Translations under genes and position numbers: made by a program | From: Agelaius tricolor | Lineage: Eukaryota > Chordata > Aves > Passeriformes > Icteridae | DNA length: 64,000 nucleotides | Reading direction: 5' to 3' | Assembly: GCA_023055355.1 (NCBI GenBank) | Contig: JALJCS010000004.1 | Span: forward strand, 25,146,744-25,210,743 | Notes under the pieces: generated by a model | Database searches by the model: none | What the model was told of the DNA's origin: nothing | What the model saw: the letters and a program-made list of their open reading frames with translations, nothing else | In this document: piece after piece, positions 13,541-27,300 of the stretch | Layout: every line of letters begins with the position of its first letter | Numbering within the stretch: position 1 is the first letter of the stretch

Positions 13541-15341
13541 GTGAGGAGGGATGCACTTACAGTACTTACGTTGGCATACATTAGTGTGTGAGCTGACACA
13601 GGCAGGCAGAGGGAACAACCACGGACTTGTGGCTTGAACACAAAGAGTGAATTAATTTCTGTGATAATACCCCTGTGAACTGGGGTATCCCCAAAGCAAT
13701 ACCTGGGCAGAGGTATAGAAGTGGGCATGCAGACACTTTTAAACTCAGTCCATGCTAGAGGATCACTGGTCTGCTTTTCACTTTTGCTTATCCAGAGTTA
13801 TTCCCAGTTGCAAAGTCATTTGAGCAATTTACAATTGTAAATGACTCCTCTCCAGTCTTCTGCTTTTTAATCTATTTGCCACAGTAACTAGTATATATAT
13901 TACACTAATTAATGTGTAAAAATTTGACATTTATTTTGGTATTTGAAGCAGTCATACTGATAGGTTTCCTGGGAGAAAACTGTGCTTGTGAACATACCTA
14001 ACAGTCAGCACAATGCAAGGTGTCCCTCCAGACCCAGAAAATTAGGAACCAGATTTCAGTCTGGTTGTAAAAAACTGTTGCCCAAAGAGGAGAACCAGTC
14101 CGTAACTGGCATAAAGGTACATATGTACCAAAGGCACATGTGCCTTCCAGGAATAGCCAGGATTATCTAAGAAAAGATATATTAAAAAAAAAAAATCCAC
14201 CAAAATAGTCCATTTTCAGTTTCATCTGGCATTAATAAGCTCTACAAAAGAGCCTGATGGTCTTGATCCTTCCATTACATTCTTCGTTTCTGTGCTCTAC
14301 CCTGCTTTGTTCTTTACATGTTCCCTTGTAAGAATGGAAGATGTAGTTCCAACAAATGACCTTGTTCTGTACACATAATTCAAGCTGACTTTACTTTAGT
14401 CCTGGAACCTTTTATGATCACAGTTTCATTGTCTAACTGCAGAGTTTTTCATAGGCTCACCACCTATTGTTCATTTGGTTACAGAACTTTACAAAGAGAA
14501 TGTCAAGGTACTGTGCTAAGTCCTCATTCCAGCTGTTTCAAAGTTAAATCCTGGGAGACTATTCATGTATGAAATTATACTTCGCTGAGAATGTAATTCT
14601 TCCAAGTTCTCTTCTGTGATGATTTTACTGCATGATTACAGTATTGTACAGGGGAGAAGCAGCTTCTTTTCATTTCACCAATGCTGATGGAACAGATTGT
14701 TATCCTCTAATAAGTTACAAGGGTTTCATATCTAGAGGTTGATCTTCTTGTGTAAATTATTCATTCATTAACCTATGTGAGGCAATGTGAGATGAGTTAA
14801 CAACGTTATTTAAGCTATCTGAAATAACCAGGTGTAATTTGATGGACATGGGGAGTATTACACAATTCTCTCCATTGGCAGATTTGAGAAGGTGTTGACA
14901 TCTCTATCTACAGAAGAGGAGACACCTGGGAAATGCTAAAGTAGCAATTTTTTCTCAATTTCTTTGTACCATTTTGTCTCTGCATTTAACCTGCCAGGGC
15001 ATCAGAGGAATAAGAACTTGGTGGTTTTGTTGACTAAAATGCCTTTCAGCTCCTCTTCAGTGAACTTTGTACAAGTTTCAGAATATTGTCATTGTACCCT
15101 CAAACAAATATGGCTGCTCCTCTCCATAACAAATGAGGCATTATTATCCATTAATTATTTGTGAACTTGATACAAGTGGATACTTTAAGATGGGTAATTG
15201 CTGAGCTATCCAAATTCTGAAAGTTCATGAGTGATGGAATCTTACCCTGGTGGGCATGTGGGAAAGAGGACCAGATTTTTTAATCTTCAGAATATATTTA
15301 ACAAAATAGTATAAATGCTGAATTTCTATCACTTTCAGAAA
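13541..15341. other. intergenic, no gene seen
   Basis: No exon, RNA gene or recognised repeat was found up to the solo LTR target site. Confidence 0.45.
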
Positions 15342-15347
15342 CTCAAC

Positions 15348-15742
15348 TGTGACAGTGCTCACAGGGGTTCTTGGATGAGGCAAGAGACGAGAATGTTGAC
15401 TCCATGTTCAGAAAGCTTGATTTATTATTTTATGATATATATATATTACATTATAACTATACCAAAAAGAAATAGAAGGAAAGGTTTTGTCTCTCAGAAG
15501 GCTAGCCAAGAATAGAATAGAAAAGAATGATAACAAAAGGCAGCTCTCTTGGACTCTGTCTGAGATATCTCGGCCTTGATTGGCCCTTAATTATAAACAT
15601 CCAAGATGGGCCAATCAAAAATCCACCTGATGCATTCCACAGCAGCAGATAACCATTGTTTACATTTTGTTTCTGAGGCCTCAGCTCCTCAGAAGGGAAA
15701 AAATCCTAAGAAGGGATTTTTAGTGAAAAGATATCTGCGACA
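15348..15742 (-). mobile_element. solo LTR, ERVK-type
   Basis: A 395-bp element begins TGTGACAG on the + strand and ends GCGACA, so it has TG...CA ends read from the minus strand (TGTCGCAG ... CTGTCACA). It is flanked by an exact 6-bp target-site duplication, CTCAAC, at 15342-15347 and 15743-15748, which is the duplication length typical of ERVK-class integrations. On the minus strand an AATAAA signal lies at about 15420-15430, as expected for an LTR polyadenylation region. Segments such as 'gcattccacagcagcagata' are ones I associate with a very common songbird LTR. There is no internal retroviral sequence, so it is a solo LTR left by recombination. Confidence 0.88.
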
Positions 15743-16408
15743 CTCAACTAAGTTTATGGAGATACCATTTTTTTATCCTAAGTGCTTTTCTTCTCCTTCT
15801 CCATTTCAGTTTCTGTTGCAAGTTTGGACCTTTGTGGATTTGCTGATGTCTGTTCTTCTGGTTTCTAAGAGGAAACAGAAGCTGTCAAAGAACAACCTTC
15901 AGCATCTGCCTGTTTTACTAGCTTTCCTTGAACTTCAGATGACAGAACATTGAGAAACATCATCTCACGTCCTCATGCAAGTTGCTTGTTATCTGCCTTG
16001 AACCTGTCAAGGCGAGCTTAGCTAGACTTATCTTGCCAGAAGTAAATTAAGAAACACTCTCAGGGAGTCCTTTGCCAATAAATCTAAGGAAGAAGTAACC
16101 TCATATAGCAAAACAAAGACAAAGAGATTGGGAAAGAGTTTTCCACATGCTCTTGAAAAGGAAAGAAGTATTCTTAAATTTGCCTACTGATTGTACAGTC
16201 AATGAAGATATAGTTTTCACACAAATTTACAGTTTAACTATCAGACTTACACTATCCCATTGAAATTAAATCTACAAACATTTTTCCTACATTAGGACTT
16301 TTGGTTAATTAGTTCAGATAAAAAATACTTTCTTACTCAGATTAAGAAAACTTTTTCCCCTCCAGTGGTAAGATAAAACTGTAAGAGTGCTAGATTAGAT
16401 GCAGAGCA
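15743..16408. other. intergenic after the solo LTR
   Basis: It opens with the right-hand target duplication (15743-15748). Nothing coding is recognised; an open frame that runs out of the LTR to 15953 has no support as a gene. Confidence 0.45.
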
Positions 16409-16462
16409 TAAAATCACAGAATCATAGGATAGTTTGGGTTAGAAGGGACCTTAAAGATTAGT
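16409..16462 (-). mobile_element. CR1 3'-tail fragment, antisense
   Basis: The run 'cacagaatcataggatagtt' followed by 'gggttagaagggacct' is the reverse complement of the CR1 3' terminus. Only some 50 bp are recognisable. Confidence 0.8.
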
Positions 16463-19400
16463 TACAAAGATATAGGACTACAGATCAAAACTTTCCCAAC
16501 GACTGGAGATCACTGAATGCATTTCATATTTATTTGTTAATAACAAAGTGAACTCATCGTTTTAATTTTACAATTGGGAAAATTGAAGCACTAAGAAAAC
16601 TAGAATCCAGTTTCTAAGGCAACTTTATTTTGAATATGAGTTGGACATGCCTTTCAGAGGTACTGAATATCTGGAAACTCCTGTTAGAACTCAGGAAAAT
16701 TTGCCCTTGTTCAAAGCTATGTTAGCTACCAGCCCAGGCTTGCCAATTTGATAGAAAACGCTACTAGATTGTGAAGCATAGTAGCTATGAATCTGAAACC
16801 AGTTTCATTAACATTCCTGGTTTTTTAAGTTCACTTTACTTCTGGTTCTGAGCACTGGGGGTGAGTGGCTCTGTTTCTGACTACAAGAACATCATTTTTC
16901 TGATTACAAGAACATAATTCAGAAATGAGCAATTAAACAGAAGTAAGCAGCAACCCTGTGAAGAATTTTTTGAGATTATATGGAGAAACAGAGTTAGTAG
17001 TTATAAATTCTGTAACTTAGGGTAGGTCAACACTGATGAGCTCTGTTTTCACAGCATTACACTCCAGTCTGACAGGAAGCCATGTGTCCCTGTTAATAAA
17101 ATGAGATACCTAAACTCTGCTTCTTACTGGAGCTGGTGAATTTGAAATGAATGGCATGCTAACATAGCAGTAGAAACTTCCAGATCATCAGTTTTGTGTT
17201 TAGCAAGTATGGAATCTAGGGGAGACCCTCATTGTTACCAGTGGATTTTGAACCTTGATCTGCTGCTTTTCCTTCCCCTGAACCACGGACCAGAATACAT
17301 AATCTTGTGTACATGCATTGCGCAGTACCATTAAGCAAGCACCTAATAGCCTGATTTGATAGTATAAATAGTGTTTGATTTAGCAGGTTGGTGAACTCTG
17401 TACTGCAAAAAAGATGAGTAATTTTTATTGATTGTGGCAAAACAGCCAAGTGGGCCTTAACCAGGGGATGTGAACATTTCCATGCATGAGTTGCACATCA
17501 ACAGCATATATTGAGAGCAAGTATCTTGTCAAGAGGACAATTTCCAGTGCTACCCAGGGATGCTAAAATGTTTCTGAGAGAGAGACATTTAGCCTTGTTC
17601 AAGGAAAAAAAGCCACTAAGGTGGGGAGCTTATGGAAAGCTTAGAGTATCAGGAGTATCCTCTACAAACATGGTAGAGTAACAGCAAGGCTTCCATGGAA
17701 GCCTCTTTGGGCTGTAAAAGAAGAATGTCTTCCACACTGCCAAACATGAGACTTGATTCTGTCTCCAGAAGCTTTTGCCACAGGATCTTTTGCAGCTAAA
17801 TCAAAATAGAACCCAGGAAGACAGTCACACCAAATGATTTCCAGCAACTGTCTGGCCCTCTTTCCTCTTTTTGTATCAAGTCAAAGAAATGTAAGTAGAG
17901 AAAGCTTGGATGTTTGCGGTGCATTCACCTTAGATTCTTATGCAGTATATAAGAATAAATATACATCTTGTAAGGAACTAGATCTTTTGGAACTTAATAA
18001 AGGAAACTTTCAAATCTAGATAAAAAGAAAAGATTAGTTGCTAATAAGTGGCTTGTTGATAAAATATTATAAAAGAATGTGTTTAAGTGGAGAATAACAT
18101 GAAATATCTCAGGTTTTGTGGTGGGAAGGTCTTACAGTACAACAAATATAGTTTTAATAGCTATATTTTAATAGTTACATTTTAATTAGTTATTCGTTAT
18201 ATTAATAGTCCTAGAACTGTTACTTAGTTCTAGAACAGGCCTGGACATTTTTGTCCTATGCATTTTGTATCTACCAACAAAATCCTTATCCATAGCTACA
18301 TCTCCTGACTGTTTATGAAATACAATTAAACAGTTACAGGATCTTGTTAGCATAAATGCAATACTTGGTGTATTGTTTAACTGATGGTACCTAGATAATG
18401 GCAAAACAAGGACATTTTTCTTTCTGATGGTAAGTTATTATGAAATAATTTGTCTTTTAAAATAGACTGCTTTATTGATAACTCCTGTCATGGCCTCATC
18501 TAGTGTGTTTTACTACATAAAGGGTGAAAACTAAGTGGGTACACATGGGCTGGTAAGATTTACATGTCACATGAGACATGGAGACTTGCTGTTATCTTTC
18601 CGAAGTGCAGCATGACACCATAACAACAGGTTGCTGCCTAGCCTTCTGATGACATCTGGCAAGGTTATAGAGGAACTGTAGTCAAATTAAAAAAAAAAAA
18701 TCCTGTACTATATGTAAATATGTATAATTGACTCCCTGTCCTTATCAAGCCAGCATGAGTTAGTCCTATTCCTTCTTCTTCTGTCTTAATTAAACACGTA
18801 ACATCTGTTGTGGGGGTGGGTTTATAGTGCCTGTATAGTCTGCCTGTAATTGATTATACTGTTGCTTGCTTTTGCCTTTCTTAAAGTATTTAGAGGAGAA
18901 CTAAGTTTGACCCAGTTAGTCTCTTTTGAATCAGATGTCAGGTTAACTCTGTTACAGCTGAAGAGGAAAGAGGTAATGATCTTTGGACAGCTAACAAAAC
19001 ATAAGACACACTGAAAGATAGGGACGTTCCAGAAAAAAATGTTAAAGTACATAACATTTCTTTATGTTATAAAGAAAACCTGGAGGTTGTGTTACTTAGA
19101 AACAATAGGTGGAGTGCTCTAACTCTGGGCAGAGCAGAATAAGGATACTATTCTTTCTAAGTACAATTAGTGTGGACTTTCAAAAGGAGGATCAGGCCTC
19201 ACAAATCTGATATCCTCTTTTGGAGACAGGAAAACTAAGTGAGTCACAGCAGGAAAACTATTGACATGATTAATCAAGACAAGGGGAAAGCTTTTCATAC
19301 GGGAGCATACAAAAGGCCTAATCCCAAACCCAAGGAGTAAGGCAAATAAACAGTTTAGGTGAATAAGAAGTTAGTTGCCAGTTCCAAGACAGAATGGTGC

Positions 19401-21761
19401 AAGACAGGATTACAAAGCCTAGAAACTAATTACTGTGAGACTGGAAAGAAAGGGGAACAGTGAGAAAGCTGAGAGAAAACATTCTTTGATAATTGTGTTA
19501 TTTCACAATTAACAGTCTCAGGGTGTCCAACTCAAGTAAATTGATTCCCAGTTCATTAGAATCACTTGCATCTCACATGACGTCTCTAAACATGTAAAAG
19601 AAAAATGTTCTTTGAATATTAGACATCTTCGAGGTCAAATTAATGGGTGTAATGAATTTAATTGATTATTTATGTTATGGACCCAGAACCATCCATCCTT
19701 CATAGCTATAAACACCTTTTTTTCCTTTGTGTCCCTACAGCATTCCTGACTGCTGGGAATACTTCAGTGCCTGTGCTACTGGCAAGAACTTGAGGCAAAG
19801 ACGTCATGTCAGTTTTCTTGTGGCTCTAGCTCCCTACTGAGACCCTCAAAAACTGTGTCTGGAGGCAGTCCTTCAAAGCCTGCCAGCTTCCTAAGGCTGT
19901 GAGTGGGTATAATTTATTGACAGCTCCAAAGGAACACCCTTCTCTGCTCTCTGTTTGCAGGCCAAACGGACAGTTTTTGGATAGTTTCTCATTACTTGAT
20001 TAGGAGTATGATATCACTTCACTGTTTGAACAGTCATCCTAAAGACTGAGAAGAGGTTATGGCTAGTGATCTCAATGTGCAAGCATGATGAGTTTTAAAT
20101 AAAAGTAGCTTCAATCCATGGGAAGGGCTCTCAGTCCTGCATTTTTGAGTTCCCAAGATTTCCTTCATTTCACTAGCTGTAAGGTCAGATGAAGATCCCT
20201 GTACCTGATCTGGTTAATACACTAGCACTAGCTGTCAGTCAGCCCTACATCCACCTACTAGACTACACCTGTTCCTAAAGGAATATTAGTATACTACACA
20301 CTTCCCTTCAGACTTAGCACTGCTCTCCCCTTTGGCCTTTCTGTCACCTTGCTAGGGAACAGCTGATAACACGGTCTCAAGACAAGTGGAAGTAGCTGTC
20401 CCCTGCTGGAACTGTTGGTCAGGGCCTCGATGGCACAGACAGGGGTCACTGTCCCTGCCCAGCCTTCCCTAGAGCATCCCACATCCTGCCATTTCAGCTT
20501 CCCGGGGCTGCCAGCCCCTGCCCCAGTGATGCCACAGCAGGGATGATCTCTGGCTTCCCTGAGCACTGCTAGAGCCTGGCGTTGATGTTCCAGCAGCTCC
20601 TCCACTTGGCTGAACTAAAATGGTAAGACAAGCTGAGGGACCTATGTTATCTATTGCTGCTATCTCTGTCAGAGCTCTGTTACAGAGACAGGTGGCTGAA
20701 ACCTGAGGTGTTCTGTATCATGAAGGACATTAAAGTGTGTTTAAAAGAGAGGCACCAAAGGATAGATAGATTTATTGTCTGATCAATTAGCTAGTGTCTT
20801 TAAACTTTTTTTTCTACAGTTAAGGATCTGTAGGTGGACTTATTTTTTAAAATGTTAATTAAATGGACTTGGATGGTTGAATGTGCTGATGTATTACTGT
20901 GAATTACTTCTTGAAAGAATGAAACATCTTAGATGCACTATGTGACTTTAAACATCTGCCCTTGCCTCATGGAAGAGGATAGGGTATATATTATATATAG
21001 GGTATAATATATATTATTGCTTTCCTCTTTTAGGAAAGGCTGGTGTGTCATGCTTTTGTGTTATCAGTTACAACTGCTTTTCTTGATACTCTTCTGCCTT
21101 CCCCTTCATCTTGACATCAGTCTTGACATGGACCACACCACTGCTCTCTCTGTTTTATGATATTTGAGGAATTTGGTCAATCCAAGATGTAATGTCATCC
21201 TCTCCCCCTTCCTCCCCCTGCCATCTCCCTGTCTGACTGCCTCTGTAACAAAGGCAATGTTCTCAAGAGGCATGTTTGTAGATTTTCAAAACTTCAGATA
21301 AGCCCATCCAAGTATATAAATTACAGAAGGGCACCTATTGTGAAAAAAACATGAGCACAATCTACATTCTTAGCCTGCCAAGGACTGTCAAGGGGTTGGT
21401 ACTATATTACTGGCAGAGTGTGTCACTGGGCTGTGAGAGTCTTGGGTGTTTCTGTACTGCAAATAATGGTGCTACTTGTTAGTAAATAAATCCCTGGAAC
21501 AGTCTAGAATTCCCAGTAGAGTCACTCATGACAAAGGGTGTTGATTACTTTTGTTGTAGCCATGGCATGCTGAGTGGTTTACACCTGAGAAACCACATGA
21601 CCAGGAAAAGAAACAAAGAGAGCTCTCAGATGACAACCATGTAATGAAAGAGCTGAGTGCGTTTAAGTGTTTGGTATGTATGCTAGCAGAGGTGTAATAA
21701 ATCTGTTCAAATAAACGAAAAATTCTTGTTTGTTCCACTTATTCTGCTCTACTGTCAGGGG
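16463..21761. other. intergenic, no gene seen
   Basis: Mostly AT-rich, with no exon recognised on either strand. The segment 20290-20620 is GC-richer and carries a 103-codon minus-strand frame. I could not relate it to a protein or to the gene expected upstream of PLIN2 (DENND4C in human), and it may be an old repeat. AT-rich micro-repeats lie at about 20980-21015. Confidence 0.45.
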
Positions 21762-21990
21762 AGGTTTAGGTTGAATACTAGAAAAAGGTTCTTCACCCCT
21801 TGGGTGGTTGGACACGGGAATAGGGAAGTTCCCTGCTCCCTAGGGCAGTGGTCACAGCACTAGCATGCCAGAGTTCAAGAAACGCTTGGACAGTGCTCTC
21901 AGGCACACGGTGTGACCCTTGGGGCTGCCCTGTGCAGGGCCGGTAGCTGGCCTCGATGATCCCTGAGTCTCTTCCAACTCAGCACAGTCG
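21762..21990 (+). mobile_element. CR1-like fragment beside the PLIN2 promoter
   Basis: The phrase 'ggggaggtttaggttgaata', the segment 'gagttcaagaaacgcttgga' and the end 'gatgatccctgagtctcttc' plus 'caactcag' match a CR1 3' region. The copy ends where the GC-rich promoter island begins, about 150 bp upstream of the TATA-like box. Confidence 0.75.
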
Positions 21991-22140
21991 GTGCCCCAGT
22001 GCTCGGCAGGAGCAGCGGCGCAGGAGCGGCGGGCAGGCGCTGCCCTCAGGCGCTGCCCTCCCGCTGACCGCTGCCGCGGCGCCCGCTGCGTGCCCGGTCC
22101 CGCCCCGCGCCGGCGCTGACGCGCGGCGGCGGTGACGCCC

Positions 22141-22148
22141 CATAAATA
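22141..22148 (+). promoter_or_regulatory. PLIN2: TATA-like box of PLIN2
   Basis: CATAAATA sits in an otherwise extremely GC-rich context, about 30 bp before the inferred transcription start (near 22172) and about 100 bp before the exon 1 donor. Position and isolation make it the likely core promoter element. Confidence 0.65.
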
Positions 22149-22171
22149 GCGGGGCCAGGCCGGCGCTCCCC

Positions 22172-22250
22172 ACTCGGCGGTGGCGGCGGCGCCCGTGCCT
22201 GCGACTCTGCCCGTGCTCCCGTCGGCGGCGGCTCCGGCTCCTCCTCCCGG
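22172..22250 (+). other. PLIN2: PLIN2 non-coding exon 1 (5' UTR)
   Basis: The exon ends at a strong donor (CCCGG|GTGAGT, GT at 22251). The start is inferred from the TATA-like box and is approximate. It has no ATG and splices to exon 2 at 24297, where the start codon lies. Confidence 0.6.
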
Positions 22251-24296
22251 GTGAGTACGGCCGGCCCGGTGCTCCGGCGCGGCTGTCGGCGGCCGCGGGG
22301 GCGCCGGCCCGCCCTGCGGGGCTGACTCCGCAATATGGTGGAGCGGAGCGGAGCGGGCCGGGGCGCGGCCCCGGGTGCAGCGCTGACCGCCGGGCCGTCC
22401 CCGCTGCCCCCGCCCCGCGGCCCGGCGTGCTTCGGTGCGCTGGGCGAGGTTCTCCTGGGACCAGAAATTCCCGAGAGCCTCGTCCGCCCCTGGGAGCGGC
22501 GTTGGAATGCCCCATCCCGGAAGCGGCCCGTGAAGGCGCTTGGGAAAGCGGTGCGCTCTCCTGCCTTGGGTACCGCGGCGAGCCAGAGCAGGCGCCGCGG
22601 CTGTTGTTCGTGGCTCATCGCGCTGCTTTCTTGCACTTCCTTCCGTAGGGAGGGGGAAAAATAGGAATGAAGTTTGTGATGTAGCCTGTGTGCTTTCCTC
22701 TCCAGAAACTCTTGCGGTCTCTGAAATATGCTTGGCCTTGGATTCCAGGCGTCTCACTCACCTGCTCCAGAGGATGGATTGGCTTTTGCTGGGGCTGAAC
22801 CTATTCAGGGGGTCTCTGAAAGCGTGGAAGAGTCTAGTTATCTTCTTTGTCTTTAGGAGCAGGAATAACTTTACAGGCTAACTGGACTGGTTTATTGACT
22901 AAAATTCAAATGCATGCCCTGTGTTGATTGATTTTATGAGACACACTACGAATATTAAATAATCCTTAAAGTAACGGCACTTCTTCCTTCAGAGTCCAGA
23001 TTCTGTGGCATTAGCGTATTCACCTGTTCTGTAGCATGCTTTGCAGTTCATGGTAAAATACAGTTGTACTTCTAGTGATCTGATTTGTAATGCTGTGTGA
23101 AAAACATAGCACGTTCCTGCAGGTATTTAAATACTTGTTAAGTTAAATGAGAACGTCTTTGTTACTACCATAACCTTTGTCTGCTACTTGTTTTCCTTGT
23201 GTGTTCCATGTACAGTGGTTAATCTCATTACCAGCGTTACTTTATGGCACACGTATGTTAATATGTGCAAATATGCCTGCAAGATGTTAACAGGATGCCT
23301 TTGTCGTTGTTGCCCATTATGTAATTAATTTTACCTCAGACAGAATATTAACATGTTCCTTTTTTGCTGTCATACATATGAGACAGAAAACTGCTGTTGG
23401 CTCTTTGACAAACCTAGCAAACCAAATGTGGCAAACCTTGTAAGCCACAACCTTTTTCAGGATGGACTCCTAATTTACCTTTTTATTGCCTTCATTCATG
23501 CAGATTCTTCTGGAACTTCAGCATTATGTGAAATCATTAGTGGAAAAGGTGCTTTTTGCAGATTTAGTTCAGCCTACCTGTGTACATAGGATGACAGTGT
23601 GCTTCAGTGTGTTCTCCTTATATAGTACTGCAATACCCTGCCCCTTCTATAGGGTTCTTGTGGGGACAGCTGTTAGTATTTTCTCCATGTGAATACATGT
23701 TGGAATGAATGTTGAGTACTGTAGATTTGTTGAGTGACCAACGTTTGCAGTTTGTTTCCGTGGGGAATGTGTGATAATTTAGTCTAAATTAGCATAAGGC
23801 AGATTTATTTTCTGCAGTAGGGAAATCCGATGCTCTCCGTATCACAGGAATGCTAACTCCTTAGCAAGCAGAACAGAGTGAGCCTTAGGTGGGCCCCTAA
23901 AAGATCTAATCTGATTAAAGCTATTGGTGGGGGGTTCTTTGTCTGACTTGGATGTTCTAAACTAGATTTTCAGTGACTTGCAGGCTGGATTTTTTGTCAT
24001 GGCTCAACAGATAAGTCTGTCTTAATTCTTCTAGAAAAAATGACCCAACTACTCAGTTATTCATCAATGAACTGCTGTACCTTAAAGCCTGTCTTGTGCA
24101 TATGCTGTACTTGCATTACCTAAACCAAGTTTTGGGTTTGTAAATTGTTACAATGGAATCTAATTCCTGTATGCATGAAATGTGAACATCCTGATCCCAG
24201 TAAATGGGGTGGATCACAAGAAGGTTGTTGGTTTCAAAGTTTGGTGCTTAGATGAAGCAGATATAATGCCGTAGCTTATACATGCTTCTTTCACAG
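22251..24296 (+). other. PLIN2: PLIN2 intron 1
   Basis: The intron runs from GTGAGT at 22251 to the acceptor 'cttctttcacag' ending at 24296. The first 400 bp belong to the GC-rich island; the rest is AT-rich. I saw no conserved RNA gene or repeat in it. Confidence 0.6.
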
Positions 24297-24323
24297 GCTG
24301 TGTCAGGTTCAAGACCTGAAAAA

Positions 24324-27300
24324 ATGGCGTTGGCAGCAATTGATCCACAGCAGGTATGTCTGAGTTAGTCCCATAATTTCCTTGTCTAGATCATAAAATA
24401 GGAGTCAACTAACACCTTTCTCTTTTAAAACAGAACATTGTTTCGAGGGTTGCCAACCTTCCTTTGGTGAGCTCCACCTATGATATGGTGTCCACAGCTT
24501 ACATCACCACAAAGGATAACTATCCTTATCTGAAGTCAGTGTGTGAGATAGCAGAGAAAGGAGTGAAGACAATTACATCAGTAGCCATGACAAGTGCTAT
24601 GCCTATCATTCAGAAACTGGAACCACAAAGTAAGGCAAAGATGAAGCTGTTGATAACTTTAGTTCAACTGATTGTTTTTATATCCAGATGCGCTTATGGT
24701 TTAACATGGTCATGCTGGTCTTGAATGCTCTTTCACGTAGCTTACTGAACCTGTTGCCTGATTTGTTGTGTAACTGATTACACATTGATAAGACTTAAAA
24801 AAAAAGGTAATAATCCAGAGTGAAAGCAGATTCCAGCTTTCATAATACTAAATTGATGGGTGACTTTTATATGTGAGATGATTATGCAGTTTCTTGCTCA
24901 ACACTTTCCTCACCTTTTACCTGTTTTCAGATGCTACTCTTGTGCTTTCTTACACTGAGAACTGGTTAAATTTGGAAGCTGTGTCACAAGGCTGTTGTAA
25001 CCAGAAACCTGGTTTCATAGAATGGCAGAGGGACAGGTGTTTCAGCTTCTGCCAGTTGCTTGTAAATTATCAGATGACTTTTCTTTGCCTGCAAGTGAGG
25101 ATTTTTTTTCTGGTACTGTAAATCTACCTTTTTCTTTGCCTTTGCTGACTTAGAACTCACTGAGAAGAGGAGGAAACTACTTCAAGGGTGTTGCATGACT
25201 TCTTTTTCAAATTTTCAGTTTGATTTTTACTAGGTGAAAAATAATTAAAGCCAACTCTTGTAATTTCTTTTATAGTTGTAGTTGCCAACAACTATGCCTG
25301 TATAGGTCTAGACAAAATTGAAGAGAGACTGCCTATACTGAATCAACCCACCGACAAGGTAAGTTCTTTCCATTTATGTATGCTAAGCAGAAGAACCATA
25401 AACACTTCTTTTCTAAATCTTTTCTTATCACTAAAACCCAAGAGAGATACATTTCAAAAAGCTGTGCCTGAAGCACAGCTTGGAAGCAATGAGAAAGTCA
25501 AAGATTGATCTGTAGAACTGTTTGTTGCCTTTGGGAGACCATTAAGCTTTTTGGTTTTTTAAATTATTTTAAATTGTCCACCACTTGACAACATTTCTCT
25601 GTGAGTGCAGTTCACTGGTGGGTGTCTTTTAAAACTTGAGTCTTTGTCTCCTTCTTGCACAAAGTGCCTGGATTATATTCACTGAAGTTTTTGAAAACTT
25701 CAAAGCTGTGTGGCAGTCATGTTCTTTTTTTCTCTTGTATATATTTTTTTAGGGCACATTTTCTCCTAGATAACCAATACTTGTACAAGCTTTAGCATAT
25801 ATTTATTATTTCCAGGATTATGTAGCTCTCACTAGTTAATAGTTTTAGTAAATCTACATATGTCCTACAACAGGTTGTTGCCAATGCCAAGGATGTAGTT
25901 GTTGGAGCCAGAGAAGCTGTAACAACCACTGTGACTGGTGCCAAGGAAACTGTTGCTCACACGATCACTGGAGTTGTGGGCAAGACTAAAGAAGCAGTGC
26001 AAGACAGCGTAGAAATGACCAAGTCAGTTGTCAATGGCAGCATTAACACTGTCCTGGGAAGTCGTGTGGTGCAAATGGTGAGCAGTGGTGTGGACAGTGC
26101 TCTCACAAAATCAGAGACCCTTGTAGACCAGTATCTTCCACTTACAGAAGCAGAACTAGGTAAGACCACTTGAAGGTTTGATTTTGTTGGAATGCTTATA
26201 TTGGAGAGAAGCAAGCAATCATCCATATATTGCTTACTCATAGTGGGGGAGGGGGGCACATGCCTCCCAAACTGTCTTTTGCCTTGCTGTTTGTAATAGC
26301 AGCATCTTCACAAGGAAGCAGAATGAAAGTAAGGATTTCTCTATAAAGTGGTCTATCAGCCTAATCATGGTGCTAAAGGACTACTCAACGAGCCCTGTAT
26401 TCAGCTGTTACTAGGCAGATAAAATTGTCTCAGACCTCTTAATTTTTCCTCTAGTAATCAATTTGCTTCCTTTCTACATACCTAGAGAAAGAAGCTGCAA
26501 ATGTTGAAGGCTTTGAAGTTGGAGTCCAAAAGCCAAGCTACTATGTTAGACTAGGATCCCTGTCTTCAAAGGTCCGCACACGTGCCTACCAACAAGCCTT
26601 AAACAAAGTTAGAGATGCTAAACAGAAAAGCCAGGAGACAATCTCTCAGCTCCACTACACTGTTAGTCTGGTAAGTTAAACTTTCACTTGATACATAAAA
26701 ACCATACGTTGGCCTTGGTTTAGTGTGAAGAAAACAGCTGGAAGAGTCGCAGAAAAACTGGGATTGCTCTCTGACTAAATCCATGAATACATTATTGCAT
26801 TAAATACAAAGAATTTGCCATTAAGCGATTTTTGTCACCATTCAGGAGAGCTCTAAATCAGGCTAAGCTGTGAACTAATGAGCAATTGCTTGTAGCTGCA
26901 AGCACTGCAGAAACAGAAGTGACGTGTTTAAATTTATGCCTGTTTTGTAGTGCTGGTTTTGACACATACTTCATTCAGTGAAGAAAGTGTCATGCAATTT
27001 AGAAACACATCAGTCCTTTAAATCCTTTTTATTAGTAAAACTTCAAATTCTTTTGGGACTTGCTGCTTCTAACTCTAAGTATTTCTGGTACTTCAGTAGT
27101 CTTTATTCCAGCAAATATCTTTATGTACATGACAAACTGCACGTAGAGTCATGGCCTTCTATATGCTTTCAGTTCCTCCTGCAGGATGCCAGTGGGGGAT
27201 GGGGAAATAGTAGAGGCAGAGGGGAACACTACACAACATCTTAAAACTGCTTTCAGTTTTCAATTCTTTGATGAGACTAAACAGACGCTTATACTACCCA

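Larger units (their letters stand above)
21990..22660. promoter_or_regulatory. PLIN2: CpG-rich promoter island of PLIN2
   Basis: A sharp block of very high G+C and frequent CG dinucleotides surrounds PLIN2 non-coding exon 1. It holds TGACG half-CRE-like words (near 22117 and 22132) just upstream of the TATA-like box. The long open frames on both strands here, up to 301 codons on the minus strand, come from stop-poor GC-rich sequence. PLIN2 genes are known PPAR targets, but I did not identify a convincing PPRE. Confidence 0.75.

Noticed and set aside
1..21760. DENND4C exons on the minus strand, expected upstream of PLIN2 by synteny
   Set aside because: No DENN-type or other conserved splice-bounded exon could be read; the gene probably starts beyond the window.
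21852..22757. 301-codon minus-strand open frame over the PLIN2 promoter
   Set aside because: It lies in a CpG island where stop codons are scarce, has low-complexity Ala/Arg/Pro composition, overlaps a CR1 end and has no splice or domain support.
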